A stretch of DNA of 64,000 bases, taken from Spartobacteria bacterium UBA695. Its GTDB lineage: Bacteria > Verrucomicrobiota > Verrucomicrobiia > Chthoniobacterales > Chthoniobacteraceae. The notes below the pieces were generated by a model that did no database searches, was not told the DNA's origin, and saw only the letters and a list, made by a program, of their open reading frames with translations. The stretch spans positions 248,001 to 312,000 of the forward strand of contig DBMP01000006.1 in the NCBI GenBank assembly GCA_002298145.1. Direction: 5' to 3'. This document shows, piece by piece, positions 16,574 through 25,800 of the stretch. Within the stretch, counting starts at the first letter, position 1. Every line of letters begins with the position of its first letter. A program made the translations under genes and the position numbers.

Positions 16574-18123
16574 TTGAGCCGTTCCAAAAGATGATCGCCT
16601 ACCCGCAAGGCATTCGCCATCGCCGTGAGGGCGGGGTTGACCGCGCCGATGCTGGGGAAGAAACTGGTATCGACGACGTAGAGGTTATCCAGTTCGTGGG
16701 CTTTGCAATTCGTATCCAGCACGGAACTTTTCGGATCTTTGCCAAACCGGCAGGTTCCCGATTGATGGGCCACGCCACCAATCTCGATTTCGTTTTTCAT
16801 GTAGAGATTCCGCCGAATCAGACTCTCGTGCATATCAAGTCGGTTAAGCATCGACTGGAGCTTTTCATAGAGCTTCACTTTGGGGACCTGGTTGGTGGGG
16901 GTATAGCTAAGCGTGATGTTGCCCTCGCGGTCCACGGTGATGCGATTCTCCGGCCTCGGCAGGTCCTCTGTAGAGAGCCAGAAATCCACGGCGTGGGCGG
17001 CGATCATGTCGAGCGTCCAGTTTGGTGCCAGGAGCGTTTCCAGCGGCTTTTCGCCTTTATACATCGGCCCCTGGGATTTACCGACCATCTGGATGTTGCC
17101 AAGCGGGAACCCAAATTCTTCGGTGCGCAAATAGAAGTCGTTTAAGCCCAGAGTCTTTTGGTAAATGGTCGGGTTCGGTTCCTTGGATATGGCCAGCACC
17201 GCCTGGCTATTGTGAAACATATAGTTACGCCCGACTTGGTCCGATCCGTTGGCGAGTCCGTTGGGATGTTTGTCGTTCGCAGACATTAAGAGGAGCTTCG
17301 CCGAATTGGCGGCTCCGCATGAAACCACGACAAGGTTGCCTTGATAGGTTTCTGTTTCGCCGTGGCGTTTGACGACGACCTCAGTAATGGCGGTTCCCTC
17401 CGAATTGGTATTCAGCTTAATGACCTGCGCCTCGGTCAGCAGGGTGACGTTTGGAGATTGCAGAGCGGGGCGGATCGCTAGAACTTCCGCATCGGATTTG
17501 GCATGGACGGGACACGGAAAGCCGTCGCAATCCATACACCTCACGCAAGTGCTGTAGGGCATGTTCTGCTCATCTAGCATGATGCCGCACGGCGAATGGA
17601 ACGGATGGTAGCCCGCTCCCGCAAGATCGTCGGCAAGCTTCTGAATCCGCGGTTCGTGCGACACCGGCGGATGGGAATACTGCGCGCTGGCGGGCGGATC
17701 GGTCGGGTCTTCGCCATGCACTCCATGCACTTGGTATAGATGCTCGGCCTTGGTATAGTAGGGCTCCATTTCATCGTAGCTAATGGGCCAGGCAGGCGAG
17801 ATGCCGTCGCTATGCTGGATCTCTCCAAAGTCCTCTTTGCGCAGACGGTATAATGCGGCACCGTACATCTTCGTCGCACCGCCAACGAAATAATGCACGC
17901 CGGGCTGAAAAGTTTTGCCGGTTTTATCGCGCCAGAGATCACGGGAGACATAACGGTTGCGGATGAAGACTTCCTCTGCGCTCCAGTTTTCCGGTTCGCG
18001 CCGCAGCCAGCCGCCACGCTCAAGGATGAGGATTCGCTTTCCCGATGCAGCTAGAGTATGAGCGAGGGTTCCACCTCCGGCTCCGGTTCCAATGATGATG
18101 ATATCGTAGTGGCCGTTGCTCAT
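16570..18123 (-). CDS. GMC family oxidoreductase (FAD-dependent)
   Basis: 517 residues. IIGTGAGGGTLAHTL at residues 9-23 binds FAD, and the C-terminal VAHQSGTCRFG...NPALTAMANALR region holds the GMC active-site His and Asn. A Cys-containing loop, CVRCMDCDGFPCPVHAKSD, sits in the middle. The family oxidises primary alcohols and sugars (the gluconate and fructose dehydrogenase large subunits are relatives). No signal peptide is seen, so it is likely cytoplasmic or membrane associated through other subunits. It lies between the glycosidase gene (12 bp upstream) and the MFS gene (4 bp overlap). Electron acceptor unknown; the operon's quinone chain is the obvious candidate. Confidence 0.8.
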   Translation of the reverse strand: MSNGHYDIIIIGTGAGGGTLAHTLAASGKRILILERGGWLRREPENWSAEEVFIRNRYVSRDLWRDKTGKTFQPGVHYFVGGATKMYGAALYRLRKEDFGEIQHSDGISPAWPISYDEMEPYYTKAEHLYQVHGVHGEDPTDPPASAQYSHPPVSHEPRIQKLADDLAGAGYHPFHSPCGIMLDEQNMPYSTCVRCMDCDGFPCPVHAKSDAEVLAIRPALQSPNVTLLTEAQVIKLNTNSEGTAITEVVVKRHGETETYQGNLVVVSCGAANSAKLLLMSANDKHPNGLANGSDQVGRNYMFHNSQAVLAISKEPNPTIYQKTLGLNDFYLRTEEFGFPLGNIQMVGKSQGPMYKGEKPLETLLAPNWTLDMIAAHAVDFWLSTEDLPRPENRITVDREGNITLSYTPTNQVPKVKLYEKLQSMLNRLDMHESLIRRNLYMKNEIEIGGVAHQSGTCRFGKDPKSSVLDTNCKAHELDNLYVVDTSFFPSIGAVNPALTAMANALRVGDHLLERLK

Positions 18124-18135
18124 AGGGTCTCTTTT

Positions 18136-20865
18136 TTAGTCGGGTTTGCTTGCGGGCTGGATCAGCTTCGCGACCAAGCCGCTCCAACCCGTCTGATGCG
18201 AAGCGCCAACGCCGCGCCCGGTGTCGCCGTCGAAGTATTCGTGGAAGAGCACGTAGTCGCGGAAGTGGGGGTCCCCCGCGAGTTTCGGATGGTATTTGAG
18301 AACGGGCCGCTGACCGTCTTCGCCTTTTAGAAACAGACGTGTGAGCCGTTGGCCAAGCTCGTTGGCAACATCGTTGATTGTGATAAACCGGCCCGAGCCT
18401 GTGGGATATTCAATCTTGAAATCATTGCCGTAGTAGTGGTGGAATTTCTGGAGCGACTCGATGATGAGATAGTTGATCGGCATCCAGACCGGGCCGCGCC
18501 AATTCGAGTTGCCGCCAAAGGCCCGGTTGTGAGATTCCGCAGGCCAGTAATCGACCTCGTGGATGGTTCCGTCAATCCCGCACCGGAACGGCTGCTGCTC
18601 ATGATACTTTGAGACGGCTCGCACTCCGTGGTCGGAAAGGAAACCCGTTTCGTCGAGCATTCGTTTTAAAAGGGCCTTCATGCGATGAGCGCGCAGCAAT
18701 GCGAGGAGCCGCCGTTTTCCTTGCCCGGGGATTTGCCAGTGAGACACGAGCGCCGCAAGTTGCGGACGGTGTTTGAGATACCATTCCAGCCGCTCGGAGA
18801 AAACCGGCAAGCGTTTAAAGAGATCCGCTTCCAGCACTTCCACGGCAAATAGCGGGATCAGGCCGACAATGGAGTGCACACGTAGCGGGATGTTCCGGCC
18901 ATCCGGGAAACAAAGATGGTCGTAGTAGAATTGATCCGCCTCGTCCCAGAGCCCGGGAAAGCGATCGCCTACGCCGTTGATGGCGGCTGTGATCGAAAGG
19001 AAATGCTCGAAGAACTCGGTCGCGATGTCTTCATACACCGCATTGTGCGAGGCCAGCTCAATCGAGATGCGCATCATATTGAGGCAGTACATCGCCATCC
19101 AACTGGTGCCGTCGGCCTGGTTGATGAAGCCGCCGTTGGGGATGGGCGCGCTCCGGTTGAAGCAGGCGATGTTGTCCAGACCGAGGAAGCCGCCTTGGAA
19201 AATATCGCGGCCCTGCGCGTCCTTGCGGTTCACCCACCAGGTAAAGTTCACCAGCAGCTTTTCAAAGATGCGTTGAAGGAACTCCAAATCGCCAGGGTCC
19301 GCCGGGTTCGACTCTCGGCGCTGCTTGCGGTCGATCTCGAACACTCGCCACGCTGCCCATGCATGCACGGGCGGGTCCACGTCGCCAAAGGACCACTCGT
19401 AGGCGGGCAACTGACCGTTAGGATGCATATACCAAACGCGCACCAGCAGAACGAGCTGGGACTTGGCAAACTCGGCATCGATCAACGCCAGGGGGATGCA
19501 GTGAAAGGCCAGATCCCATGCGGCAAACCAAGGATATTCCCATTTGTCCGGCATGGAAATCACATCCGCGCAATCAAGGTGTTTCCAGTCGTGATTACGC
19601 CCCCACTTGCGCTGCTGCGGCGGCGGGGGCATGGCAGGATCGCCGGTCAGCCACTCCTTTACGGAATAGCGGTAATACTGCTTGCTCCAGATCATCCCCG
19701 CGAAGGCCTGCCGCTGCACCAGCCGCGCGTCGTCATCTGCGATCCCCGCCTGTACTCCGGCGTAGAACGCATCTGCTTCTGCCTGCCTTTGGGCAAAAAT
19801 GGCATCGAAGTCGGCAAACGGATCGCTCGGCAAAGCGTCGCCGGTTTTTGTCAGGCGCAAACGGATGGCAACCTCCCCGCCCGGTAGGACGCTCAATGCA
19901 TAAACGGCGGCCGCTTTGGTGCCTGTTGCTTCGGGATTCACCGCGTCATGGTCGCCGTGGACGAGGTAGTCATGGAACGCGTCTTTGAAGAAACCCTGCG
20001 CCTGGGTTTCGCCATAAAGGCGGCGGGCATTGGTCTCGTTTTCGCAAAACAGCAGCGAGGGCTGCCCCTCACAGGCGAGCCGATAGTTACCCAGCTTGGG
20101 ATGCTCCGCGATGATTACGCCGCCTTGCCCCGCGAGCTTTGGCTTGGGCGCGTTTTGCTCCCACACCCACGTATTGCGAAAACAGAGCTGAGGCAACAAC
20201 CAGAGGGGCGCTTGATCCGGGCCACGGTTGCACACCGTCACGCGCATAAGCAGATCGTCGGGCGCGGCTTTCGCGTATTCGATGAACACGTCGAAATAGC
20301 GGTTCTCATCAAAACAGCCGGTATCCAGTAATTCAAACTCCATTTGCTCCAGGCCGCGGCGCCTATTTTCCTCAACCAGCTGTGTATAGGGAAACTCGCC
20401 CTGGGGATACTTGTAGAGCATCTTGAGGTAGGAATGCGTCGGCGTGGCGTCGAGATAGTAATACAACTCCTTAACGTCTTCGCCGTGATTCCCCTCATCA
20501 TTGGTGAGGCCAAAAAGCCGCTCCTTCAAAATCGGGTCCACCCCATTCCACAACGCTAGCGAGAGGCACAGCAATTGCGAATCATCGCTAACGCCCGCGA
20601 TGCCATCCTCACCCCACCGGTAGGCGCGGCTTCGAGCCTGGTCGTGAGAAAGGTAACTCCAGGCATCCCCGCCCGCGCTGTAATCCTCCCGCACCGTGCC
20701 CCATTGTCGTTCGGACAAATAGGGCCCCCAGTGGCTCCAGTTATGGGTGCCTGCACTATTTTCCGAGAGGCGTTGTTTCTCCATGGCCGCCTTTTCGCTA
20801 TCTGGGTTTGGCGCGGCTCCTGTCATAGGTATTTCACCGTGCTTCTCCAACACGGTTTTGCCCAT
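18136..20865 (-). CDS. GH63/MGH1-like glycoside hydrolase
   Basis: 909 residues, cytoplasmic. It matches the MGH1-like glycosidases (GH63-related; annotated as glucosidase or glucosylglycerate hydrolase): LSERQWGTVREDYS near the start, WGEDGIAGVSDD, YYYLDATPTHSYLK, and in the second half the toroid blocks PDKWEYPWFAAWDLAFHCIP, LPAYEWSFGDVDPPVHAWA and NSNWRGPVWMPINYL. Catalytic acids should lie among these, but I cannot assign them. The ATG at 20865 is preceded by GAGGTGG, supporting it over the ATG at residue 14. First gene of the seven-gene operon, 12 bp before the GMC gene, so it probably frees glucose (or a glucoside) for oxidation by its neighbours. Confidence 0.8.
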   Translation of the reverse strand: MGKTVLEKHGEIPMTGAAPNPDSEKAAMEKQRLSENSAGTHNWSHWGPYLSERQWGTVREDYSAGGDAWSYLSHDQARSRAYRWGEDGIAGVSDDSQLLCLSLALWNGVDPILKERLFGLTNDEGNHGEDVKELYYYLDATPTHSYLKMLYKYPQGEFPYTQLVEENRRRGLEQMEFELLDTGCFDENRYFDVFIEYAKAAPDDLLMRVTVCNRGPDQAPLWLLPQLCFRNTWVWEQNAPKPKLAGQGGVIIAEHPKLGNYRLACEGQPSLLFCENETNARRLYGETQAQGFFKDAFHDYLVHGDHDAVNPEATGTKAAAVYALSVLPGGEVAIRLRLTKTGDALPSDPFADFDAIFAQRQAEADAFYAGVQAGIADDDARLVQRQAFAGMIWSKQYYRYSVKEWLTGDPAMPPPPQQRKWGRNHDWKHLDCADVISMPDKWEYPWFAAWDLAFHCIPLALIDAEFAKSQLVLLVRVWYMHPNGQLPAYEWSFGDVDPPVHAWAAWRVFEIDRKQRRESNPADPGDLEFLQRIFEKLLVNFTWWVNRKDAQGRDIFQGGFLGLDNIACFNRSAPIPNGGFINQADGTSWMAMYCLNMMRISIELASHNAVYEDIATEFFEHFLSITAAINGVGDRFPGLWDEADQFYYDHLCFPDGRNIPLRVHSIVGLIPLFAVEVLEADLFKRLPVFSERLEWYLKHRPQLAALVSHWQIPGQGKRRLLALLRAHRMKALLKRMLDETGFLSDHGVRAVSKYHEQQPFRCGIDGTIHEVDYWPAESHNRAFGGNSNWRGPVWMPINYLIIESLQKFHHYYGNDFKIEYPTGSGRFITINDVANELGQRLTRLFLKGEDGQRPVLKYHPKLAGDPHFRDYVLFHEYFDGDTGRGVGASHQTGWSGLVAKLIQPASKPD

Positions 20866-21042
20866 TCCACCTCATTCCATTGGCATCGCACTTAACCTAA
20901 ACGCGCAAAACCTGAATGCGGACGCGTTTTTTTTGCCCTCCATCCCAAATAGCCGACCTCCGCGCGGAGAGCCGTTGATGTCACGGTTTCACGCCACGGT
21001 TCTTCCGATGGACCAACCCTACAAGGAGGCCAAAACTTTCCC

Positions 21043-21070
21043 GAGGGCAGGCCACCGGTAGGTTGCCCTC
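21043..21070 (-). terminator. Weak terminator-like hairpin after the PEP-CTERM gene
   Basis: GAGGGCA (21043-21049) pairs with TGCCCTC (21064-21070) around a 14-nt loop, directly after the stop codon at 21072. The following minus-strand sequence has only a short T run (TTTT). Weak by these criteria. The rest of 20866-21071 is the presumed promoter region of the operon beginning with the GH63-like gene; I could not place -35/-10 boxes with confidence. Confidence 0.35.
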
Positions 21071-21071
21071 C

Positions 21072-21734
21072 TTACGCCTCCCGGCGCAATCCTCGGGCCC
21101 GCACCCAGCGGAGTCCTCCGACCACGAGAAGGGAGAGCCCGCCCAGCGCAATGGACGAGGGTTCGGGAACGGACTCGATACTTGTGAGCTTGACCTCACT
21201 GGAAGCCGCGTCAACATCCCCGACGTTCCGGACGGCTTGCAGACTTCCATCGTCAACATTGAGCGTGACGCTGTCGCCCAGGCCGTATTGGTTGATGGGG
21301 AAGATCCACGCCGTCTCGGCCGAATAGGCCCGGAAAATGCCGTACGACGAAGCCGCGCTCGTCGTCCCGGCGTCAAAAACCCAGACGTAAAGCGATTTCC
21401 CGTCAAACGCCGAAGCCGCTGCGCTGGTGTCGGTAATATCGCCGTAGAGTTTGCCCGCGTAATCAAACGGGCTGGAAATCTGCATGTCCCCAAAGTTGTG
21501 CCAAGAGCCCGCAGTTTCCATTTGAGTCACAGACATTCCCGCCGAAAGCGCGGAGAGGTTCTCAAAATATCCAACGCGCACCAGGTCGCCGTTGGAAAGA
21601 ATATTTCCATTGGCATCAACGAAGGTAAACGAACCCACATCAAAGAGGTTCATGCTAGTGAAGTTGATCGTGGTAGCGGGAGCGGGCAGCACGATGGCAA
21701 AATAGAGCAACGACAGGCAAATCAGGCGTTTCAT
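21072..21734 (-). CDS. PEP-CTERM sorting-domain secreted protein
   Basis: 220 residues. A signal peptide (MKRLICLSLLYFAIVLPAPA) is followed by a Gly/Ser/Asp-rich beta domain and a classical PEP-CTERM tail: VPEPSSIALGG, a hydrophobic stretch, then RWVRARGLRR. PEP-CTERM proteins are exported, then processed by an exosortase and released or linked to exopolysaccharide in biofilm-forming bacteria. No exosortase is encoded in this window. Its function is otherwise unknown. It is the last gene of a three-gene minus-strand cluster, 48 bp after the TIGR02597-like gene. The start shows no clear ribosome site. Confidence 0.8.
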   Translation of the reverse strand: MKRLICLSLLYFAIVLPAPATTINFTSMNLFDVGSFTFVDANGNILSNGDLVRVGYFENLSALSAGMSVTQMETAGSWHNFGDMQISSPFDYAGKLYGDITDTSAAASAFDGKSLYVWVFDAGTTSAASSYGIFRAYSAETAWIFPINQYGLGDSVTLNVDDGSLQAVRNVGDVDAASSEVKLTSIESVPEPSSIALGGLSLLVVGGLRWVRARGLRREA

Positions 21735-21782
21735 AGTTTGGTGAATTTAAAGGACGGCTTGAGGCGGTTAACGGCAGGATTT

Positions 21783-22838
21783 CTAAAAAGCTGGGACAAC
21801 CCACTGGAATGACGATTGGCTGGAAAGGCGCTGGATGACCACCGCGCTCCCCGGCGCGATGCCAACGCTGCCCGACGACTGAGCCTTCGCGTTATACCAA
21901 CCCGATAAGCTCGAGTTGGAGGGATGTGCGAGATACCAGTAAGTGCTCTGCCCTGAGTCGCCGTAGATAACCAACTGGTCGGCACTCGCCATGGAGGTGG
22001 AAGCTTTGACCCCAGTGGAAGCATCGCCCGTGTAGAGGCCGCTGCTGGAAAGGGGCATGCTCTGCGGGGACATCGAACCCACGACGTTGACGCCCGGCTG
22101 GATCAGGAGCGCAGTCGGCCCAGTTTTAACCGTTCCGGCCGTCAAAAACCCGACCGTGGAGGCGGTTTTGCGTTTGACGATGATGCCTTGGTTGGGCGCG
22201 ATGACTAGTGAACCGGCGGCGCTTCCAGACGCTGTGTACCAGCCTGCTTTGGAGGTTTTATTTAAATACCAGCAGGTGGTAGCTTTGGACCCGTTGTAGA
22301 TAAGCACTTCATCCGCGCTGTAGAGCGACGTGCTTCCCTGCAACCCGGCCGTGTTGGCCGCTCCGAGGAAATCGTCCACGGTAACGTGCTTGCGGATGCT
22401 GAGGGTCGTCCCGGCGGAAAGCAGGGCGCTCAAATTATCGGAAGTCGTGATGTTGTCTTCGCCGCAGGCCGTAATCGTGGACCAACGCCCGGCATTGGCT
22501 CCATCGACAATCTCAAGATAAAAGGAGCCGTTGGCACCGCTGAAATCACCGGCCGCCCAGTTACCCTCAGCGACGGAGATCACCGTGCCGGAAACAGCGG
22601 CCACGGGGCCACGCCAACTCACCGGATGAACCAGCGTCGGCGCGATGGCCGATAAGGTAGGCGACGCCACGGTGCCGCCGTTGACCTTGATCGGAAGAAC
22701 GGCCACAGGTTCCGTTAAAACCTCGGTATCCGCGTGGCCGACGGCCGGAATCGACGCCAGCAACAGCACGGCGCGAAGCCAATGACAAAGGGAAGGGATG
22801 CGTTTCATGATCGTTAATATTTTGGAAGCCATGGTCAT
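21783..22838 (-). CDS. TIGR02597-like secreted protein
   Basis: About 350 residues. After a signal peptide (MKRIPSLCHWLRAVLLLASIPAVGHA within the N-terminus) the protein consists of two related beta-rich halves with segments such as SADEVLIYNG, SYLNKTSKAGWYT-type Trp-Tyr motifs, APNQGIIVKRK and SADQLVIYGDSG. This is the pattern of TIGR02597, a family described mainly from Verrucomicrobia with several paralogs per genome. The start is uncertain: ATG 22838 overlaps the upstream stop as ATGA, but the in-frame ATG at 22808 gives the most compact signal peptide. Probably exported and surface associated; role unknown. It lies between the giant gene and the PEP-CTERM gene. Confidence 0.7.
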   Translation of the reverse strand: MTMASKILTIMKRIPSLCHWLRAVLLLASIPAVGHADTEVLTEPVAVLPIKVNGGTVASPTLSAIAPTLVHPVSWRGPVAAVSGTVISVAEGNWAAGDFSGANGSFYLEIVDGANAGRWSTITACGEDNITTSDNLSALLSAGTTLSIRKHVTVDDFLGAANTAGLQGSTSLYSADEVLIYNGSKATTCWYLNKTSKAGWYTASGSAAGSLVIAPNQGIIVKRKTASTVGFLTAGTVKTGPTALLIQPGVNVVGSMSPQSMPLSSSGLYTGDASTGVKASTSMASADQLVIYGDSGQSTYWYLAHPSNSSLSGWYNAKAQSSGSVGIAPGSAVVIQRLSSQSSFQWVVPAF

Positions 22839-25800
22839 TGTTCGTTCGGACCAGCGGCTCTCACGCACCGGAAGCCGATCATGCCATAGACGGTCTCGCC
22901 AACGGCCGGGAAGGGATAGCGGTTGCTATCAACCATGGCCGAGTTTTCATTCCACCAACTGCCGCCGCGCAGGAGCCGCTGCGTGCCGGTCTTGGGCCCC
23001 TTGGGATCGTATACCGCCGGACTATCGTAAGGCGCGTAATAATCCCACACCCATTCCCATTCGTTGCCGTGCATATCGTAGAGGCCGTAAGCGTTGGCCG
23101 CAAAGGTCCCAACGGCTGTGGTCAGCGGATATGGGCTGTCCGTATTGTTAATCAACGTCTGATAGGACCATCCGTTAGCCTGGGTGGTAGCCACCGTCCC
23201 ATCGTTGCCCCAGCTGTAAAGCAGGCCGTCAGTGCCACCACGGCAGGCTTTTTCCCATTCCGCCTCGGTGGGAAGGCGGTAACCATTGCCGGTCCAGTTG
23301 ACCTGCGCTGGCCCCAGATCGAGCGTTCCACTCCGGTAGACGTTGGTGGCGGCTGCGTCGGTATAGTAACACGGAATACGTCCTTCCATTTCCGAGCGGG
23401 CGTTGCACCACTTCACCGCATCGTACCAACTGATGGCCGCTGCGGGATGATTATCAGGCCGGGTAAAGAAGAGCGTGGAGCTCAGGTCGTATCCATTCTT
23501 GGCCGCCCAGGCAGCCACTTTTTTCCAATCCGCCACGGTCACTTCATATTGATCCATGAAGAAGGCGCTGGTGTAGACCCGGTGAGCCGGAGAGCTGTAG
23601 AGATCGCCGCCATTGTCCCGGCCCATGCCAATGGTTCCAGCGGGTACCAGGCTCATCGTGCGCTGCAATGAACCGATCTCGGGCTCGTGGCTGCATGCGG
23701 GCGGGTTGCTGTCGATTTCACCGCCAGGCACCAGTTCGGCTTTTACCCGGTAATACCTTGCGGAGGTACCGCTCAGCGGCACCGTTGCCGAGGTGTACGG
23801 CTCGGTCGCGGCGATCTCGTCGCGCACAAGCGAGTAGGCCCCATGCAGGTTCGTCGACGACCAGACGCTATAGAAACGATTGGCTGCGCCGGGCCATGTC
23901 AGCACCATCTGCGGGTTGGTGCCGGTGGCCAGCGAGGTGCTCGCGACCGCGAAACGCTGGAAGCCATCCTGGTCGTCCATGCCCGCTACGAATTCCTGCG
24001 CGGCGCTCTGTCCGTCCTGGTCGTAATCGCTTTGCTCAGCGGCATCGAAATTATCGCCAATGAGATGCGCATGGCGACGCAGCCACCAGCGAGGTGTACC
24101 GCCCCCCGCAGCCTCGGCTGTGAAGTCGGCAGCAATGGTGCGCGGTTGGTCCATGGTGATGGTCACCGTTCCTGAGGTCGATTCAAAGCCGACCTCGCCG
24201 CTCCAGCGATGGAGTTTGAAATCAAACGAGGGAACCGCTTCGAGGACCACTTGCTCGCCCACGGCATGCCAGCCACCCGCGTCGGAGGGGAGCACGGCGC
24301 CCTGCACGCCCGAGGTCAACTGCAGGACCACCTGGTTCTGCCACGTCCACGAGAGCGTAGTGTTTTCCTGGATCGTAAAGGTGCCGCTGGTCGTGGTTCC
24401 GCTGAGCGTCGATGAGCCCGTCGCGAGAGTCCAACCCGTGGGCACCTTGCGGCTGCGGCCATTTTCAACCGGCGACGCCGAGAAGGTCACGACCGCTCCG
24501 TAGTCCAGCTGCGTCGAACCCGGAGCCGGGATCGTATTGCTTCCGGAGGAAACCACCGTGAGCGTACAGAGGTTGCTTGAGAAGTTCGCCATCACCAGCG
24601 TAACAGGGCGCGTCATCTGGGCGATGGTAAAGGTGCTGCCGTTGGCCGTGCCCGCACCGGTATCGCCGGACCATCCGCTAAATGCAGCGCCCGAATTAGG
24701 CGTGGCAACAATGCTAACCGCCGTGCCTTCATCCACCCACTGGCTGGAGGCCACGCTGACGGTACCCGCGCCGGAAACGGAGGTCGTCAGGAGATACTGC
24801 GTCTTCCAGTTCCACGTGAAGGTGAAGTCACCGTTCACGCTGATCGTGGCTTCCTTGCCCGTACCCGAGAGCGCGACAGAGCCGCTCGTTTGCCAGCCGG
24901 TGCAGATGCGGCGCGTGGTGCCGTCGCTGCTATCCTGTGCGGTAAAGGTTACGCTGGTCCCCTCTTCGTAAGAGTAGGTAGCCGGGGTGGGCGAGACGCC
25001 GTCATTGGCGCTGGCCACGGTGACGCTATAGGTCGGTACCGAGGTGGTAAACTGGGCCGTCACCGGACCGCGCCCCCGGGTCATCGGCACGGTGATTTGA
25101 TTGTCGGAAACCGTGCATCCCTCAATGTCTCCGCTCCAACCGATGAAGCTGTAGCCCGAATCGGCCTGGGCGACAACGGTGATGGAAGCATTTTCACTCT
25201 GCCAGCCGCTGCTCACGCTGACCAAGCCGCGACCGACGGCCGACGTGGAAAGGTAATATTGCTTGGCCCAGCTCCAGGTCAGCGTCGTGTCGCCGTCCAT
25301 GGTAAAGGAGGTGGAGTTGCCCGTACCCGAGGCCACGGTAGCGCCAGAGAGCGTCCAGCCAGTGCAGACATAGCGCGTGGTGCCGTCGATATTATCATCG
25401 GCGCTGACGGCCACGGGCGTTCCCGGGGCGATGCTGCTGGAGCCGGAAGCTGGAGAGACGGAAGCTTGCGACGAGACGACGGTCAGGTTGTAGTTAAAGC
25501 GGGTATCGAAATCCGTGGTAACCGAAAACTCGCCGCCGTCGACATCGGTAAGGTTCAACATTCCCGTGTTATCCGATGTGATTAGCGCCGAGGGACTGCT
25601 GCTGTTGGCCATGTACCGCCCGAGGTACGGTGAATAGGTCGTGCTGTAGATTTCGTTTTTCGACGGCCGGAATTCCATGATGCGCAGGAAGGCATTACCG
25701 CCATTGGGGAGCGTCTGGTAATCGGCGAGGACCTGGTAAACCTTCTTGCCCGCCGCGTTGGTATCTGGCAGGCAATACTGCGCGAAGTTGTGCCCGCAGA

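Noticed and set aside
22835..22868. Long N-terminal extension of the TIGR02597-like protein (start at 22868)
   Set aside because: The upstream part overlaps the giant gene by 34 bp and adds residues before the signal peptide; the ATGA coupling at 22838 or the ATG at 22808 is more natural.
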